A stretch of DNA of 64,000 nucleotides from positions 558,001-622,000 of the forward strand of contig NZ_CP080419.1 of assembly GCF_019457595.1 (NCBI RefSeq), written 5' to 3'. Below, one piece after another: positions 26,988-35,930 of the stretch (positions are counted from its first letter, which is position 1; each line of letters begins with the position of its first letter). The notes under the pieces were generated by a model. It saw only the letters and a program-made list of their open reading frames with translations, was not told the origin of the DNA and did no database searches. The position numbers and the translations under genes were made by a program. The stretch is from Shewanella psychrotolerans. GTDB taxonomy: Bacteria > Pseudomonadota > Gammaproteobacteria > Enterobacterales > Shewanellaceae.

Positions 26988-27016
26988 GGTTACTCCATTT
27001 GGCAGGTGGGATAGAC

Positions 27017-27046
27017 AAAAAAGGGATCGCTAATGGATCCCTTTTT
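27017..27046 (-). terminator. Intrinsic terminator after metJ
   Basis: AAAAAGGGATC ... GATCCCTTTTT, an 11-bp stem with T-runs on both strands, 28 bp after the metJ stop. Confidence 0.9.
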
Positions 27047-27073
27047 AGATGGCAATTTGGTGAGTAGAGCGTA

Positions 27074-27388
27074 TTACTCTAGCTCTTCCCATTCGATACC
27101 CATCTCTGTCATTAACTTTTTTACTTCAGCTGGGATACTGTCAGGCTTGTCTTTTGACAAGTCATCGTCATGGGGAAGAGGTTGACCAGTGTAGGCATGT
27201 AAAAATGCCTCGCAGAGCAATTCGCTGTTGGTGGCATGGCGTAAGTTATTTACCTGACGACGTGTTCGCTCATCGGTTAATACCTTAAGTACTTTTAGAG
27301 GAATAGAAACAGTGATTTTTTTCACTTGCTCATTCTTCTTACCATGTTCAGCATATGGGCTGATATAATCGCCATTCCACTCAGTCAT
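27074..27388 (-). CDS. metJ: Methionine repressor
   Basis: 104 codons, the standard MetJ length. It has the ribbon-helix-helix core [46 protein letters not shown] in three pieces (residues about 23-68); the beta strand KITVSIP contacts the operator. It uses S-adenosylmethionine as co-repressor and binds tandem 8-bp met boxes as dimers. It is divergent from metB with two met-box arrays between them, so it should control itself and metBL. Confidence 0.97.
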   Translation of the reverse strand: MTEWNGDYISPYAEHGKKNEQVKKITVSIPLKVLKVLTDERTRRQVNNLRHATNSELLCEAFLHAYTGQPLPHDDDLSKDKPDSIPAEVKKLMTEMGIEWEELE

Positions 27389-27489
27389 CGACTCACCTGT
27401 AAATTCTCAAATTCGGGGCAGATTTTATACCCTTACAAATTACAGTCAAATTATTGCCTTTAATTTTTGTGAATTGCAAATAGATTTCT

Positions 27490-27521
27490 AAATGTTTGGA
27501 CGTCTAAACGTCTAAATATGT
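27490..27521. promoter_or_regulatory. MetJ operator, metJ-proximal array
   Basis: Tandem 8-mers AAATGTTT GGACGTCT AAACGTCT AAATATGT; the middle two are 6-7 of 8 matches to AGACGTCT. It lies about 100 bp upstream of metJ and 90 bp upstream of metB. Confidence 0.88.
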
Positions 27522-27542
27522 TGACGGTGACGAGTTGCTTAG

Positions 27543-27566
27543 GTACATTTAGACGTCCAGACATCT
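27543..27566. promoter_or_regulatory. MetJ operator, metB-proximal array
   Basis: Tandem 8-mers GTACATTT AGACGTCC AGACATCT; two strong boxes and one weak. It ends 45 bp before the metB start, consistent with repression of metBL. Confidence 0.88.
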
Positions 27567-27611
27567 CTTTGTGATAGATGACTGTTAGCGTATCGATTTT
27601 AGGAGCAATAG

Positions 27612-28778
27612 ATGACAGAGCGAAAACTAGCCACCGCAGCGGTTCGTACCGGTATTGAGTCGGATACTCAACATGGTGCTGTTGTACCTCCCATTTACCT
27701 GTCGACAAATTACGCTTTTGATGGTCATAACAATCCCCGCGACTTTGACTATAGCCGTTCGGGGAATCCGACTCGATCTATTTTGGGCGATGCGATAGCT
27801 GAATTAGAGAGAGGGGCAACAGGTGTGGTGACTTGCACCGGTATGGCAGCCATTACATTGGTAACTAGCTTGCTTGGGCCTGATGATCTGCTGATCGTGC
27901 CTCACGATTGTTATGGTGGTAGTTATCGTCTGTTTACCAATCTTGCAAAGAAAGGGGCTTTTAAGCTTATTGTCGTCGATCAAACCGATCCTAAAGCGTT
28001 AGAGGCAGCGATCGCTCAGCAGCCCAAAATGGTATGGCTAGAAACGCCTTCTAATCCACTGTTACGCGTGGTTGATATCGAAGCAATAGCGAACGCATGT
28101 CACGGTGTCGGTGCACTGGTTGTGGTCGATAACACCTTCTTATCTCCTATTTTGCAGCAACCTTTATTACTTGGCGCAGATATTGTTATTCATTCAACCA
28201 CCAAATATATCAATGGTCACAGTGATGTGGTCGGCGGAGCGGTTGTCGCAAAAGATGCTGAGCTCGGCGAACTGCTGCATTGGTGGTCTAATACCTTAGG
28301 GTTAACTGGCTCAGCTTTTGATAGTTATCTGACTTTGCGTGGTTTACGTACCTTGCCAATAAGAATTCGCGAGCATCAAGCAAATGCACAGAAGGTACTG
28401 GCGCTGCTGACATCTCACCCTGCGGTTGACAAGGTATATTATCCAGGGCTTACAGAGCATCCTGGGCATGAGATTGCAGCAAAACAGCAAAGAGGCTTTG
28501 GCGCTATGCTCAGTTTTGAATTAAAAGGTGGAGAATCAGAGCTTATTGCGTTTTTAGATCAGTTAAAATACTTTTCAGTGGCCGAAAGTCTTGGTGGGGT
28601 AGAGAGCTTAGTTGCAGTTCCTGCTACCATGACCCACAGAGCGATGGACCCAGAAGCGCGCTTTGAAGCGGGAGTAAAAGATACTCTGATTCGTTTGTCT
28701 GTGGGGATCGAAGATGGTGATGATTTGGTTGCTGATATTCTGGCGGGTCTAGATGCTGCTGAAGCAGTAAGTTGTTAA
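27612..28778 (+). CDS. metB: Cystathionine gamma-synthase
   Basis: 388 codons with TAGGAGC upstream of the ATG. It is a PLP-dependent trans-sulfuration enzyme: Tyr/Arg in NYAFDGHNNPRDFDYSR, the SRSGNPT box, and the PLP lysine in HSTTKYINGHSDVVGG (about residue 198). It joins an activated homoserine ester (O-succinylhomoserine in this group) with cysteine to give cystathionine. It forms an operon with metL (19 bp gap) and sits behind MetJ boxes. Confidence 0.96.
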   Translation: MTERKLATAAVRTGIESDTQHGAVVPPIYLSTNYAFDGHNNPRDFDYSRSGNPTRSILGDAIAELERGATGVVTCTGMAAITLVTSLLGPDDLLIVPHDCYGGSYRLFTNLAKKGAFKLIVVDQTDPKALEAAIAQQPKMVWLETPSNPLLRVVDIEAIANACHGVGALVVVDNTFLSPILQQPLLLGADIVIHSTTKYINGHSDVVGGAVVAKDAELGELLHWWSNTLGLTGSAFDSYLTLRGLRTLPIRIREHQANAQKVLALLTSHPAVDKVYYPGLTEHPGHEIAAKQQRGFGAMLSFELKGGESELIAFLDQLKYFSVAESLGGVESLVAVPATMTHRAMDPEARFEAGVKDTLIRLSVGIEDGDDLVADILAGLDAAEAVSC

Positions 28779-28797
28779 AGGTATTGAGGAGCAAAAA

Positions 28798-31191
28798 ATG
28801 ACACGATGTCATTTGCATAAATTTGGTGGTTCTAGTTTAGCTGATGCAGATTGTTACCGCCGTGTCGCTCATATTCTTCTTACTCATGGCCATAGCGATG
28901 ATCTCATTGTGGTTTCTGCTGCGGGTAAGAGTACAAATTTTTTATATAAGCTGCTCGACCTAAGTGAATCTAATCAACTGTGGCAAGAAGAGCTGCAAGT
29001 ATTGATTAGCTATCAACAGAATTTAATTGAACAGTTACTCTCTAATGAACAAGCCCGTAGTTTACGTGAGCGTTTATCGACCGATAAAGCACAATTAACG
29101 AGCTTACTCTCGATTGACCCATTAAATGATTATCAGCGTAATCAAGTGGTCAGTTTCGGTGAGCGTTGGTCTTCGCGACTATTAGCTGCATTGCTGCGAG
29201 AGTCTGGTGTAGTCGCATCCGATGTCGATGCTCGTACCTTATTGGTCGCTGATGAAGGTGCCGTGCCGCAGATCCGTATTGAGCAATCTAAGCGTAAAGT
29301 ACAAAACTTGCTTAATAAGCATCCTAATGAACGACTAGTGATCACCGGCTTTATTTGTGCCAACGATAGAGGGGAAACCTTGCTTCTGGGGCGCAATGGT
29401 TCAGATTTTAGTGCCACCTTATTTGCCAGTCTTGCAGATATCGAGCGGGTGACTATATGGACCGATGTCGAAGGGGTGTTTAACGCAGATCCTAATCGTA
29501 TTAACGATGCTAAACTGCTAAAGAGTATGTCTTTAACTGAAGCTAACCGCTTGGCCCACCTAGGTTCACCTGTACTGCATAATCGTACATTGCAGCCACT
29601 ATTTGATACCGAAGTGAGTCTTGCTGTACGCTCAAGTTACGCGCCTCATACTGACTTTACCTTAATTGCACCTAAGAGTTCTTCTGCTAGCGCGCCTGTG
29701 GTAACGAGTTTGCCTAGCGTATCGTTATTTTATTTGACGCTAAATGCCGAGTTACCTCAGTTACTGAACTGTTTTGCTCACGCGGGCTTGACACCACTCG
29801 CCTACTGGTCGCTTGCCCATGGACGAGCAGAGCTTGCTTTCACCCATGAAAACCAGAAGCAGGCATTAGCCATATTTGAAGCGAATCGTGAATTCTTGGG
29901 GATTGACGAGCTGCAAATGCGTGAAGATCTTGGTCTTGTTGCGCTAGTTAGTGCCGATGCCGGACTATACCGCCGTGGTTTCTCGCGATTATTAAGTCGT
30001 GATGCTCACCCTTTATGTAATGATGGTTTGAGCTTGGTGACCTTGGTGCCTAAGGCGCAGGTTAATCTGTTAACCCAGAAAGTACATCGCCGCTGTGCGG
30101 GGCCAAGAAAGCGTATTGGGGTGTTACTGCTTGGCATTGGTAACATTGGTGAAGCTTGGATTGAGCTGTTTAAACGAGCCAGGCCAGTTCTCAATAAAGA
30201 GTTAGAGGTCAGCGTCGAGTTGGTGGGACTATTGAGCTCAAAACAAGCCCTGCTCAGTGAAACGGATATCGATTTAGACAACTGGAAACAAGAGTTTGAC
30301 GAGCGAGCAACGCCTTGGCAGTACACCCATCTATTTGAGCAGTTGCAACGTCTTGAGTGTGATGAACTTATTGCGCTCGATATTAGTGCCAGTTCAGACT
30401 TAACCTTGCAATACCCTGAGTTTTTTGCTCGTGGTATTCATATTGTTAGTGCTAACAAATTAGCGGGTTCTGGGCCGTTGCCTTTCTATCAAGAGCTGAA
30501 GCAGCAACTGGGTAATCGTCGATTATTTTGGCGCTACAATGCCAGTTGCGGTGCAGGTTTGCCTGTGCAGCATGTGCTTAATGATTTACACAATAGTGGC
30601 GATCAGATTGAAGCCGTTGGGGGCATATTTTCGGGCACCTTATGTTGGCTGTTTGAACATTTTGATGGCAAGAAACCCTTTTCAGAACTCGTTATAGAAG
30701 CAAAAGGATTGGGGATAACAGAGCCCGATCCTAGAGACGATCTTTCTGGCCGAGATATGCAGCGTAAACTGCTCATTTTAGCCCGCGAGATAGGCTACGA
30801 CATTGAGCTCGATGACATTGAGTTGCAGTCCTTAGTACCTGCACACCTTGCAGATATTTCGGTGTCTGAATTTATTGAGCGTTTACCTGAGTTAGACGAT
30901 GAGATGCAAAGGCAGTTTCAAGCTGCTGCTGAGCAGAATAAAGTGCTGAGGTATGTGGCGGCGCTCGATCGCCTCGATGGTCAGCTCAAAGCGCAAGTGG
31001 GTATTGAGTGGGTAGACAGTAATCATCCGTACGCAAATTTAACTCCCGGTGACAATGTGTTTGTGATCCGTAGTGATTTTTATCAGGCGAATCCATTAAT
31101 CATTCGAGGCCCGGGCGCTGGCAGAGAGGTCACGGCTGCGGCTGTGCAGTCGGACCTTGCACAGATCTGTCGTGATCTCTTGCAAGAGTAA
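28798..31191 (+). CDS. metL: Bifunctional aspartokinase II / homoserine dehydrogenase II
   Basis: 797 codons, with TGAGGAGC before the ATG. The N-terminal kinase begins HKFGGSSLAD (about 7-16) and carries LLLGRNGSDFSATLFA and TIWTDVEGVFNADPN. A central ACT-like regulatory region follows. The C-terminal homoserine dehydrogenase starts near residue 440 with GVLLLGIGNIGEAWI (NAD(P) binding), then SANKLAG and GIFSGTLCWLF. It catalyses the first and third steps from aspartate towards methionine. The metBL order and MetJ control identify MetL rather than ThrA. Confidence 0.96.
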   Translation: MTRCHLHKFGGSSLADADCYRRVAHILLTHGHSDDLIVVSAAGKSTNFLYKLLDLSESNQLWQEELQVLISYQQNLIEQLLSNEQARSLRERLSTDKAQLTSLLSIDPLNDYQRNQVVSFGERWSSRLLAALLRESGVVASDVDARTLLVADEGAVPQIRIEQSKRKVQNLLNKHPNERLVITGFICANDRGETLLLGRNGSDFSATLFASLADIERVTIWTDVEGVFNADPNRINDAKLLKSMSLTEANRLAHLGSPVLHNRTLQPLFDTEVSLAVRSSYAPHTDFTLIAPKSSSASAPVVTSLPSVSLFYLTLNAELPQLLNCFAHAGLTPLAYWSLAHGRAELAFTHENQKQALAIFEANREFLGIDELQMREDLGLVALVSADAGLYRRGFSRLLSRDAHPLCNDGLSLVTLVPKAQVNLLTQKVHRRCAGPRKRIGVLLLGIGNIGEAWIELFKRARPVLNKELEVSVELVGLLSSKQALLSETDIDLDNWKQEFDERATPWQYTHLFEQLQRLECDELIALDISASSDLTLQYPEFFARGIHIVSANKLAGSGPLPFYQELKQQLGNRRLFWRYNASCGAGLPVQHVLNDLHNSGDQIEAVGGIFSGTLCWLFEHFDGKKPFSELVIEAKGLGITEPDPRDDLSGRDMQRKLLILAREIGYDIELDDIELQSLVPAHLADISVSEFIERLPELDDEMQRQFQAAAEQNKVLRYVAALDRLDGQLKAQVGIEWVDSNHPYANLTPGDNVFVIRSDFYQANPLIIRGPGAGREVTAAAVQSDLAQICRDLLQE

Positions 31192-31240
31192 CGGTGAATG
31201 ATAGTGGCTTGGATCACTGAACCGCTTATACGCAGAATAG

Positions 31241-31265
31241 AGCCGTTAATATAGCGGCTTTTTTT
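31241..31265 (+). terminator. Terminator of metBL
   Basis: AGCCG ttaatatag CGGCT followed by eight T. It is a short stem but with a strong T-run, 49 bp after the metL stop. Confidence 0.8.
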
Positions 31266-31486
31266 TATTGTTTTTTATTTGTGCTCTTTATCTTTTTTTG
31301 ACCTTATACTGATGGATTAAACAGATTTGCATAAATTGTTTCTCCTCGCTACCAAATCCTCATTTTCCTTTCTGATGTCGACTCGTTTGATTGGTTGTTT
31401 AAGTTAAATTTAACCATGGCTTATGCCTTATTTCAGACGCTTTCAAAGGTGGAGATTCGTGCGGAACACACTATTTTTAATTTTGA

Positions 31487-32479
<993 letters not shown>

Positions 32480-32530
32480 GGTTTGCTGTTTACGCGTCAA
32501 ACGCCTCAGTGTTAACGCTGGGGAGCCGTT

Positions 32531-32722
32531 ATGCATAGGGTTTACACTGCGGCTAATGTTATCTATGAGAATATGCCCTGTGGTAAGAGTATTCAGCTGA
32601 GTGCTCAACAAGCATAGGTTGTTGCGGCATTCGTCGTCTCCCATTCGCTTCCACAAGATCCTCGATATACAGTTGATATTGAAGCCTTGCAAAAGCAATC
32701 TCATCAACATCAGGGCTATTAG
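32531..32722 (+). pseudogene. Possible remnant of a small gene with an in-frame stop
   Basis: From an ATG at 32531 the frame reads MHRVYTAANVIYENMPCGK and on to a TAG at 32615, then continues in the same frame as VVAAFVVSHSLPQDPRYTVD to a TAG at 32720. Composition is protein-like for about 62 codons, but no family is recognised and there is no clear ribosome-binding site. It could equally be chance. The whole stretch 32480-32858 holds no other gene; a 134-codon minus-strand ORF across it looks like a shadow. Confidence 0.2.
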
Positions 32723-32858
32723 GGTAAGAGTGCTGGTGGCAATGTCCTGCTCGGTAGCAAAGCGTACCCTATAAATCCATCGAAATAACGGTAGCAATAT
32801 TGAGCCAGTATTAAGGGAGTGGTAGCTTAGACTATTATTCCCTTTTTTATAGCAGCCC

Positions 32859-33086
32859 ATGGCTCAATCGATTAATAGCGATAAAGTGTGTCCATTATGC
32901 CAACGGCTCAATGCTTGTGCTGTCGCAAACAAGCAGTCACTTGAGCATTGTTGGTGTCATCAAGAAGTTTTCCCACCCAAAAGCACAGTAGGCTTAAGCA
33001 ATCAGGATATAAAGGCATGCATCTGTCAGAGCTGTGCCGAACGGCTGCTTGAGGAATATCAGTTAGGATTAAAACGAGTGGATTGA
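32859..33086 (+). CDS. Cysteine-rich CWC family protein
   Basis: 75 codons. It has the CxxC ... CWC ... CxCxxC pattern of the Cys_rich_CWC family: C11, C14, C20, the C31-W32-C33 signature, and C54, C56, C59. It is probably a small zinc-binding cytosolic protein. Function is unknown in the family. It is monocistronic and convergent with bfd. Confidence 0.85.
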   Translation: MAQSINSDKVCPLCQRLNACAVANKQSLEHCWCHQEVFPPKSTVGLSNQDIKACICQSCAERLLEEYQLGLKRVD

Positions 33087-33173
33087 GCTGTACAAGTTTA
33101 CCGTTATAAGCCGACTTAAATCTTTGAAGAAGTAAATCGGTCGTCATGTGCTACAGAGTTATTATACAAAGAT

Positions 33174-33198
33174 AAAAAAGGAGCCATTAGGCTCCTTT
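33174..33198 (-). terminator. Terminator between bfd and the CWC gene
   Basis: AAAGGAGCC atta GGCTCCTTT, a perfect 9-bp stem; the minus strand then runs into TTTTATC. It lies 23 bp after the bfd stop. Confidence 0.88.
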
Positions 33199-33220
33199 CG
33201 CTAAAATTAATATCGAGGTA

Positions 33221-33412
33221 TTAGGCGACTTCGTAGAAGTTAGGCACGACATCCAATCTTGCTTGGATAATCTCACTTGCCATACGAGTACATTTGCCAC
33301 ACTGGCTACCAACGCCGAGGCGCTGTTTAACATCTGCCAACGAGGAATCACCTTGGTCCACAGCCTGTTTTATCTGGGTGTCAGTGATGGCGTAGCATAA
33401 GCAAACATACAT
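33221..33412 (-). CDS. bfd: Bacterioferritin-associated ferredoxin
   Basis: 63 codons from the ATG at 33412; the longer frame upstream (to 33460) runs into the Fur-like box, so this start was kept. It is a BFD-type [2Fe-2S] protein with ligands C4, C6, C38 and C41 (YVCLCYAITD; VGSQCGKCTRM). It donates electrons to bacterioferritin to release stored iron when iron is scarce. No bfr gene is adjacent. Confidence 0.94.
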   Translation of the reverse strand: MYVCLCYAITDTQIKQAVDQGDSSLADVKQRLGVGSQCGKCTRMASEIIQARLDVVPNFYEVA

Positions 33413-33446
33413 ACTAATAACTCTTTCAGTTTCGATAGTTGTAATT

Positions 33447-33465
33447 GTAAATGAAAACAATTCTC
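33447..33465 (-). promoter_or_regulatory. Fur-box-like sequence upstream of bfd
   Basis: On the minus strand GAGAATTGTTTTCATTTAC matches the 19-bp Fur consensus GATAATGATAATCATTATC at about 12 positions by eye. It sits 35 bp upstream of the bfd start. Iron repression of bfd is established in enterobacteria. Confidence 0.6.
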
Positions 33466-33603
33466 AATTCTAATAACTATCAGCTATATAACTGAACTTA
33501 TATGGATAGATCGAGCTATTAAAAAGGGTGATAGATATCACGGTTTACTGCCCGTATAGAAATAAGTTCAACCAGACATTCTACTGCTATTTGTAATGCT
33601 GAT

Positions 33604-34530
33604 TTAGTATCCACGCTCAAAATTCACTTGATTGTTTAACGGTTGATTATTAATGAGTTTGTGGTAGTTGTTAGCAAAAATTTCCACTACTTGCTCTGGA
33701 AAACTCGGCGCCGCAATGTGCGGAGTGATGATCACATTGTTGAGTGACCATATTGGATGCTCTTGTGGTAAAGGTTCCTGATTAAACACATCTAAAATAG
33801 CGTGCTGTTGTTTGCGCTGACTAAGCTGCTGATAGAGTGCATCAAGATCGAGTACATCGCCACGGCCAAGATTGAATAGAATGGCGTCATCTTTAAGTAG
33901 GCTTAAGGTCTGTTGATCTAAAATACATTGGGTACTGGGCGTGCTTGGTAGAATCGCAGCAATCGCATCGGCTTGAGCAATATGGCTTGCTAAGTTGGCT
34001 AAGGTATCGATATGGTCAAAACCTAGGGTCGGTTTAGCACCTCTGTTGATACCTGTTACATGCATGCCAAAGTGCTTAGCCGTTTGTGCAATATGCTGTG
34101 CTATGCTGCCGGTACCGAGTAACAGTAAATTTTGACCTTGAAGGGTTTTAAAGTTTCCTGGACGCCATATTTTTTCTGCTTGTTGCGATTTATATTGTTG
34201 ATGATGGCGTTGATGGGCAAGTAGATATCCAAATAGATACTCGCTCATTAAGGGGCCAAAAATACCTTTAATATTGGTGAGTAAGTAGTCTTTACGTAGC
34301 CGAGGTTTAATCAACGGATCCACCCCCGCATAAGTCGATTGTAGCCAAGTGATACTTTTGGCGTGGCCGATTAATGGCGCAGCTAAAGGCGGCTCAGCTA
34401 GCCAAATATCGGCAGTTAGTATGCTTTGGGGATCGTCACCAAGTATGGTTAAGTGAGGTAAGTGACACGAGGTTAGTAACTTTCGATATTTTTGATTGTC
34501 ACTGGTGAGGAGCATCAGTTTGTGTTCCAT
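33604..34530 (-). CDS. D-2-hydroxyacid dehydrogenase family protein
   Basis: 308 codons; CAAGGACT precedes the ATG. The NAD-binding motif LLLLGTGSIAQHIA sits near residue 135. The catalytic triad is visible as Arg in FNLGRGDVLD, Glu in DVFNQEPLPQEHPIW, and His in ITPHIAAPS. It resembles the GhrA-like glyoxylate/hydroxypyruvate reductase group in size and layout. The substrate is not certain. Single gene. Confidence 0.88.
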   Translation of the reverse strand: MEHKLMLLTSDNQKYRKLLTSCHLPHLTILGDDPQSILTADIWLAEPPLAAPLIGHAKSITWLQSTYAGVDPLIKPRLRKDYLLTNIKGIFGPLMSEYLFGYLLAHQRHHQQYKSQQAEKIWRPGNFKTLQGQNLLLLGTGSIAQHIAQTAKHFGMHVTGINRGAKPTLGFDHIDTLANLASHIAQADAIAAILPSTPSTQCILDQQTLSLLKDDAILFNLGRGDVLDLDALYQQLSQRKQQHAILDVFNQEPLPQEHPIWSLNNVIITPHIAAPSFPEQVVEIFANNYHKLINNQPLNNQVNFERGY

Positions 34531-34606
34531 AGTGAGTCCTTGTTACTGTTATTCTTGTTATTTGAGAGTGTTGCTTTTTGGGTTTGTTAACCTGAAATCG
34601 GAGATT

Positions 34607-35081
34607 ATACCAATTAGTATAAAGATGTGATCGCTCAGCGACCATTTAGCACTAAAGGTTAGGGCTTATGAGGCAAGGTATTTAATTACTCCTTGGCTCT
34701 AGCATCCTCGGTAACGGCTCCATGTGTTACCCTACCTCCTAAATCCCTTTAGTCGTGCTTCGCCTTACCTTCTATATCCATATCGTCGTGCATCAAAGAC
34801 ATTCACAACATCTGATCTCCAGAGATGGAGGGAATCTCTTAAGTATGTCGGCAACATACAAGATCTTGTTGTTTGCAACGAGTGAAGCGCATATTTGTTC
34901 TAGGGTCAAACTCGTTAACACAGTATCAAAAGTGCTAAAAATCGCCTGTTAGGCGTGTTTTTTTACCTTCTTACTTCTGCGTTGAATGGCCTCACAAGGG
35001 AATAAGCATTCCATCATCCATTGCCTCGAATGAGTTGCCAAAAACACGCTGAGTTGATCACTTTCTTATACTGGTTGGTAT
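34607..35081. mobile_element. MITE-like element with ~35-bp imperfect terminal inverted repeats
   Basis: The left end ATACCAATTAGTATAA...GTGATCGCTCAGCG and the inverted right end ATACCAACCAGTATAA...GTGATCAACTCAGCG agree at about 29 of 35 positions. The 475-bp interior has no transposase; the largest ORF (34755-34952, 65 codons) matches nothing I know. A second partial copy of the left end lies at 24785-24849. The target duplication is not clear (flanks ATT and TAT). It is a non-autonomous element presumably moved by a transposase elsewhere. Confidence 0.8.
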
Positions 35082-35131
35082 TATGTCTCTATTTTAAACT
35101 GCACTCTATTTCGCTAAATGTGCTGCATTTC

Positions 35132-35166
35132 TTGCCATAGACTGGCAATAGACCTGAGTTCAGGTC
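35132..35166. repeat. Two adjacent palindromes downstream of the GDPD gene
   Basis: TTGCCA tagac TGGCAA (about 35133-35148) directly followed by GACCTGA gt TCAGGTC (35151-35166). No T-run is present. They could be a composite terminator on the minus strand or protein sites. Confidence 0.4.
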
Positions 35167-35231
35167 AGTTAGAGCAGGTTTACAAAAATATTGATGGGTG
35201 TCTAGGGGTCATAAAGTCGCCGATTTTTAGT

Positions 35232-35930
35232 TTATTGATCACTATCGATAATTTGTTGGATTAAGTCTGGATAGTTACTAAAAATACCGTCAACACCTAA
35301 CCCCATTAGGTAATGGATATCTTGCGGGTTATCGACAGTATAAACATAGACTTTTGCGCCGCGTCGATGGGCGTCCACAACTAACTCCGCGGTGATAAAG
35401 CTTAAACTGAGATGCAATGAATAGGCATTTACGTGACTGACAATTGCAGCATCATCTACTGGAATGCCTTCGAGTAAAGGAGCAACTAATGTTTGAGGGT
35501 ATTGCTGTTTAACGGCTTTAATAAAATGATGATTAAAAGAGGATATGAGCAGTTTCTCAGGTGTAAAGTTGAGTTGGGTTAATATCTGAGGATACAAGTT
35601 TAGAAAAGGTTGAAGAGACTTCATTCCTTTTAATTCAATGTTTAATAGGCAATCAAAATCTTGCAGATAAACCAAGAGATCCCAGAGCTTAGGTATCGGC
35701 TCGCCATCGACAGTGAGCGAGGCTAAATAGGTTTGACTCACCTCTTCAATAAGACCGGTTCCGCTGCTTTTACCATCGAGGCGTCTGTCGTGAAAGACGA
35801 ATAACTCACCCTCGACATTGTGCACATCTATCTCAATAGCGGTAACTCCAAGTTCAACCGCTTTCTTGATCGCTGCTAAGGTGTTTTCAGGGGCATAACC
35901 ACTGGCCCCTCGATGGGCAAATACTAACAT
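35232..35930 (-). CDS. Glycerophosphodiester phosphodiesterase
   Basis: 232 codons. GDPD-family TIM barrel: FAHRGASGYAPENT (3-16) with the catalytic His/Arg, AIEIDVHNVEGELFVFHD (metal-binding Glu/Asp and second His), and LNIELKG. There is no signal peptide, so it is the cytosolic UgpQ type that splits glycerophosphodiesters to glycerol-3-phosphate and an alcohol. Its ATG overlaps the TAA of the upstream channel gene by one base (TAATG), so translation is coupled. Confidence 0.9.
   Translation of the reverse strand: MLVFAHRGASGYAPENTLAAIKKAVELGVTAIEIDVHNVEGELFVFHDRRLDGKSSGTGLIEEVSQTYLASLTVDGEPIPKLWDLLVYLQDFDCLLNIELKGMKSLQPFLNLYPQILTQLNFTPEKLLISSFNHHFIKAVKQQYPQTLVAPLLEGIPVDDAAIVSHVNAYSLHLSLSFITAELVVDAHRRGAKVYVYTVDNPQDIHYLMGLGVDGIFSNYPDLIQQIIDSDQ

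Noticed and set aside
34755..34952. 65-codon ORF inside the MITE-like element as a transposase remnant
   Set aside because: No catalytic motif or recognised family; too short to support.
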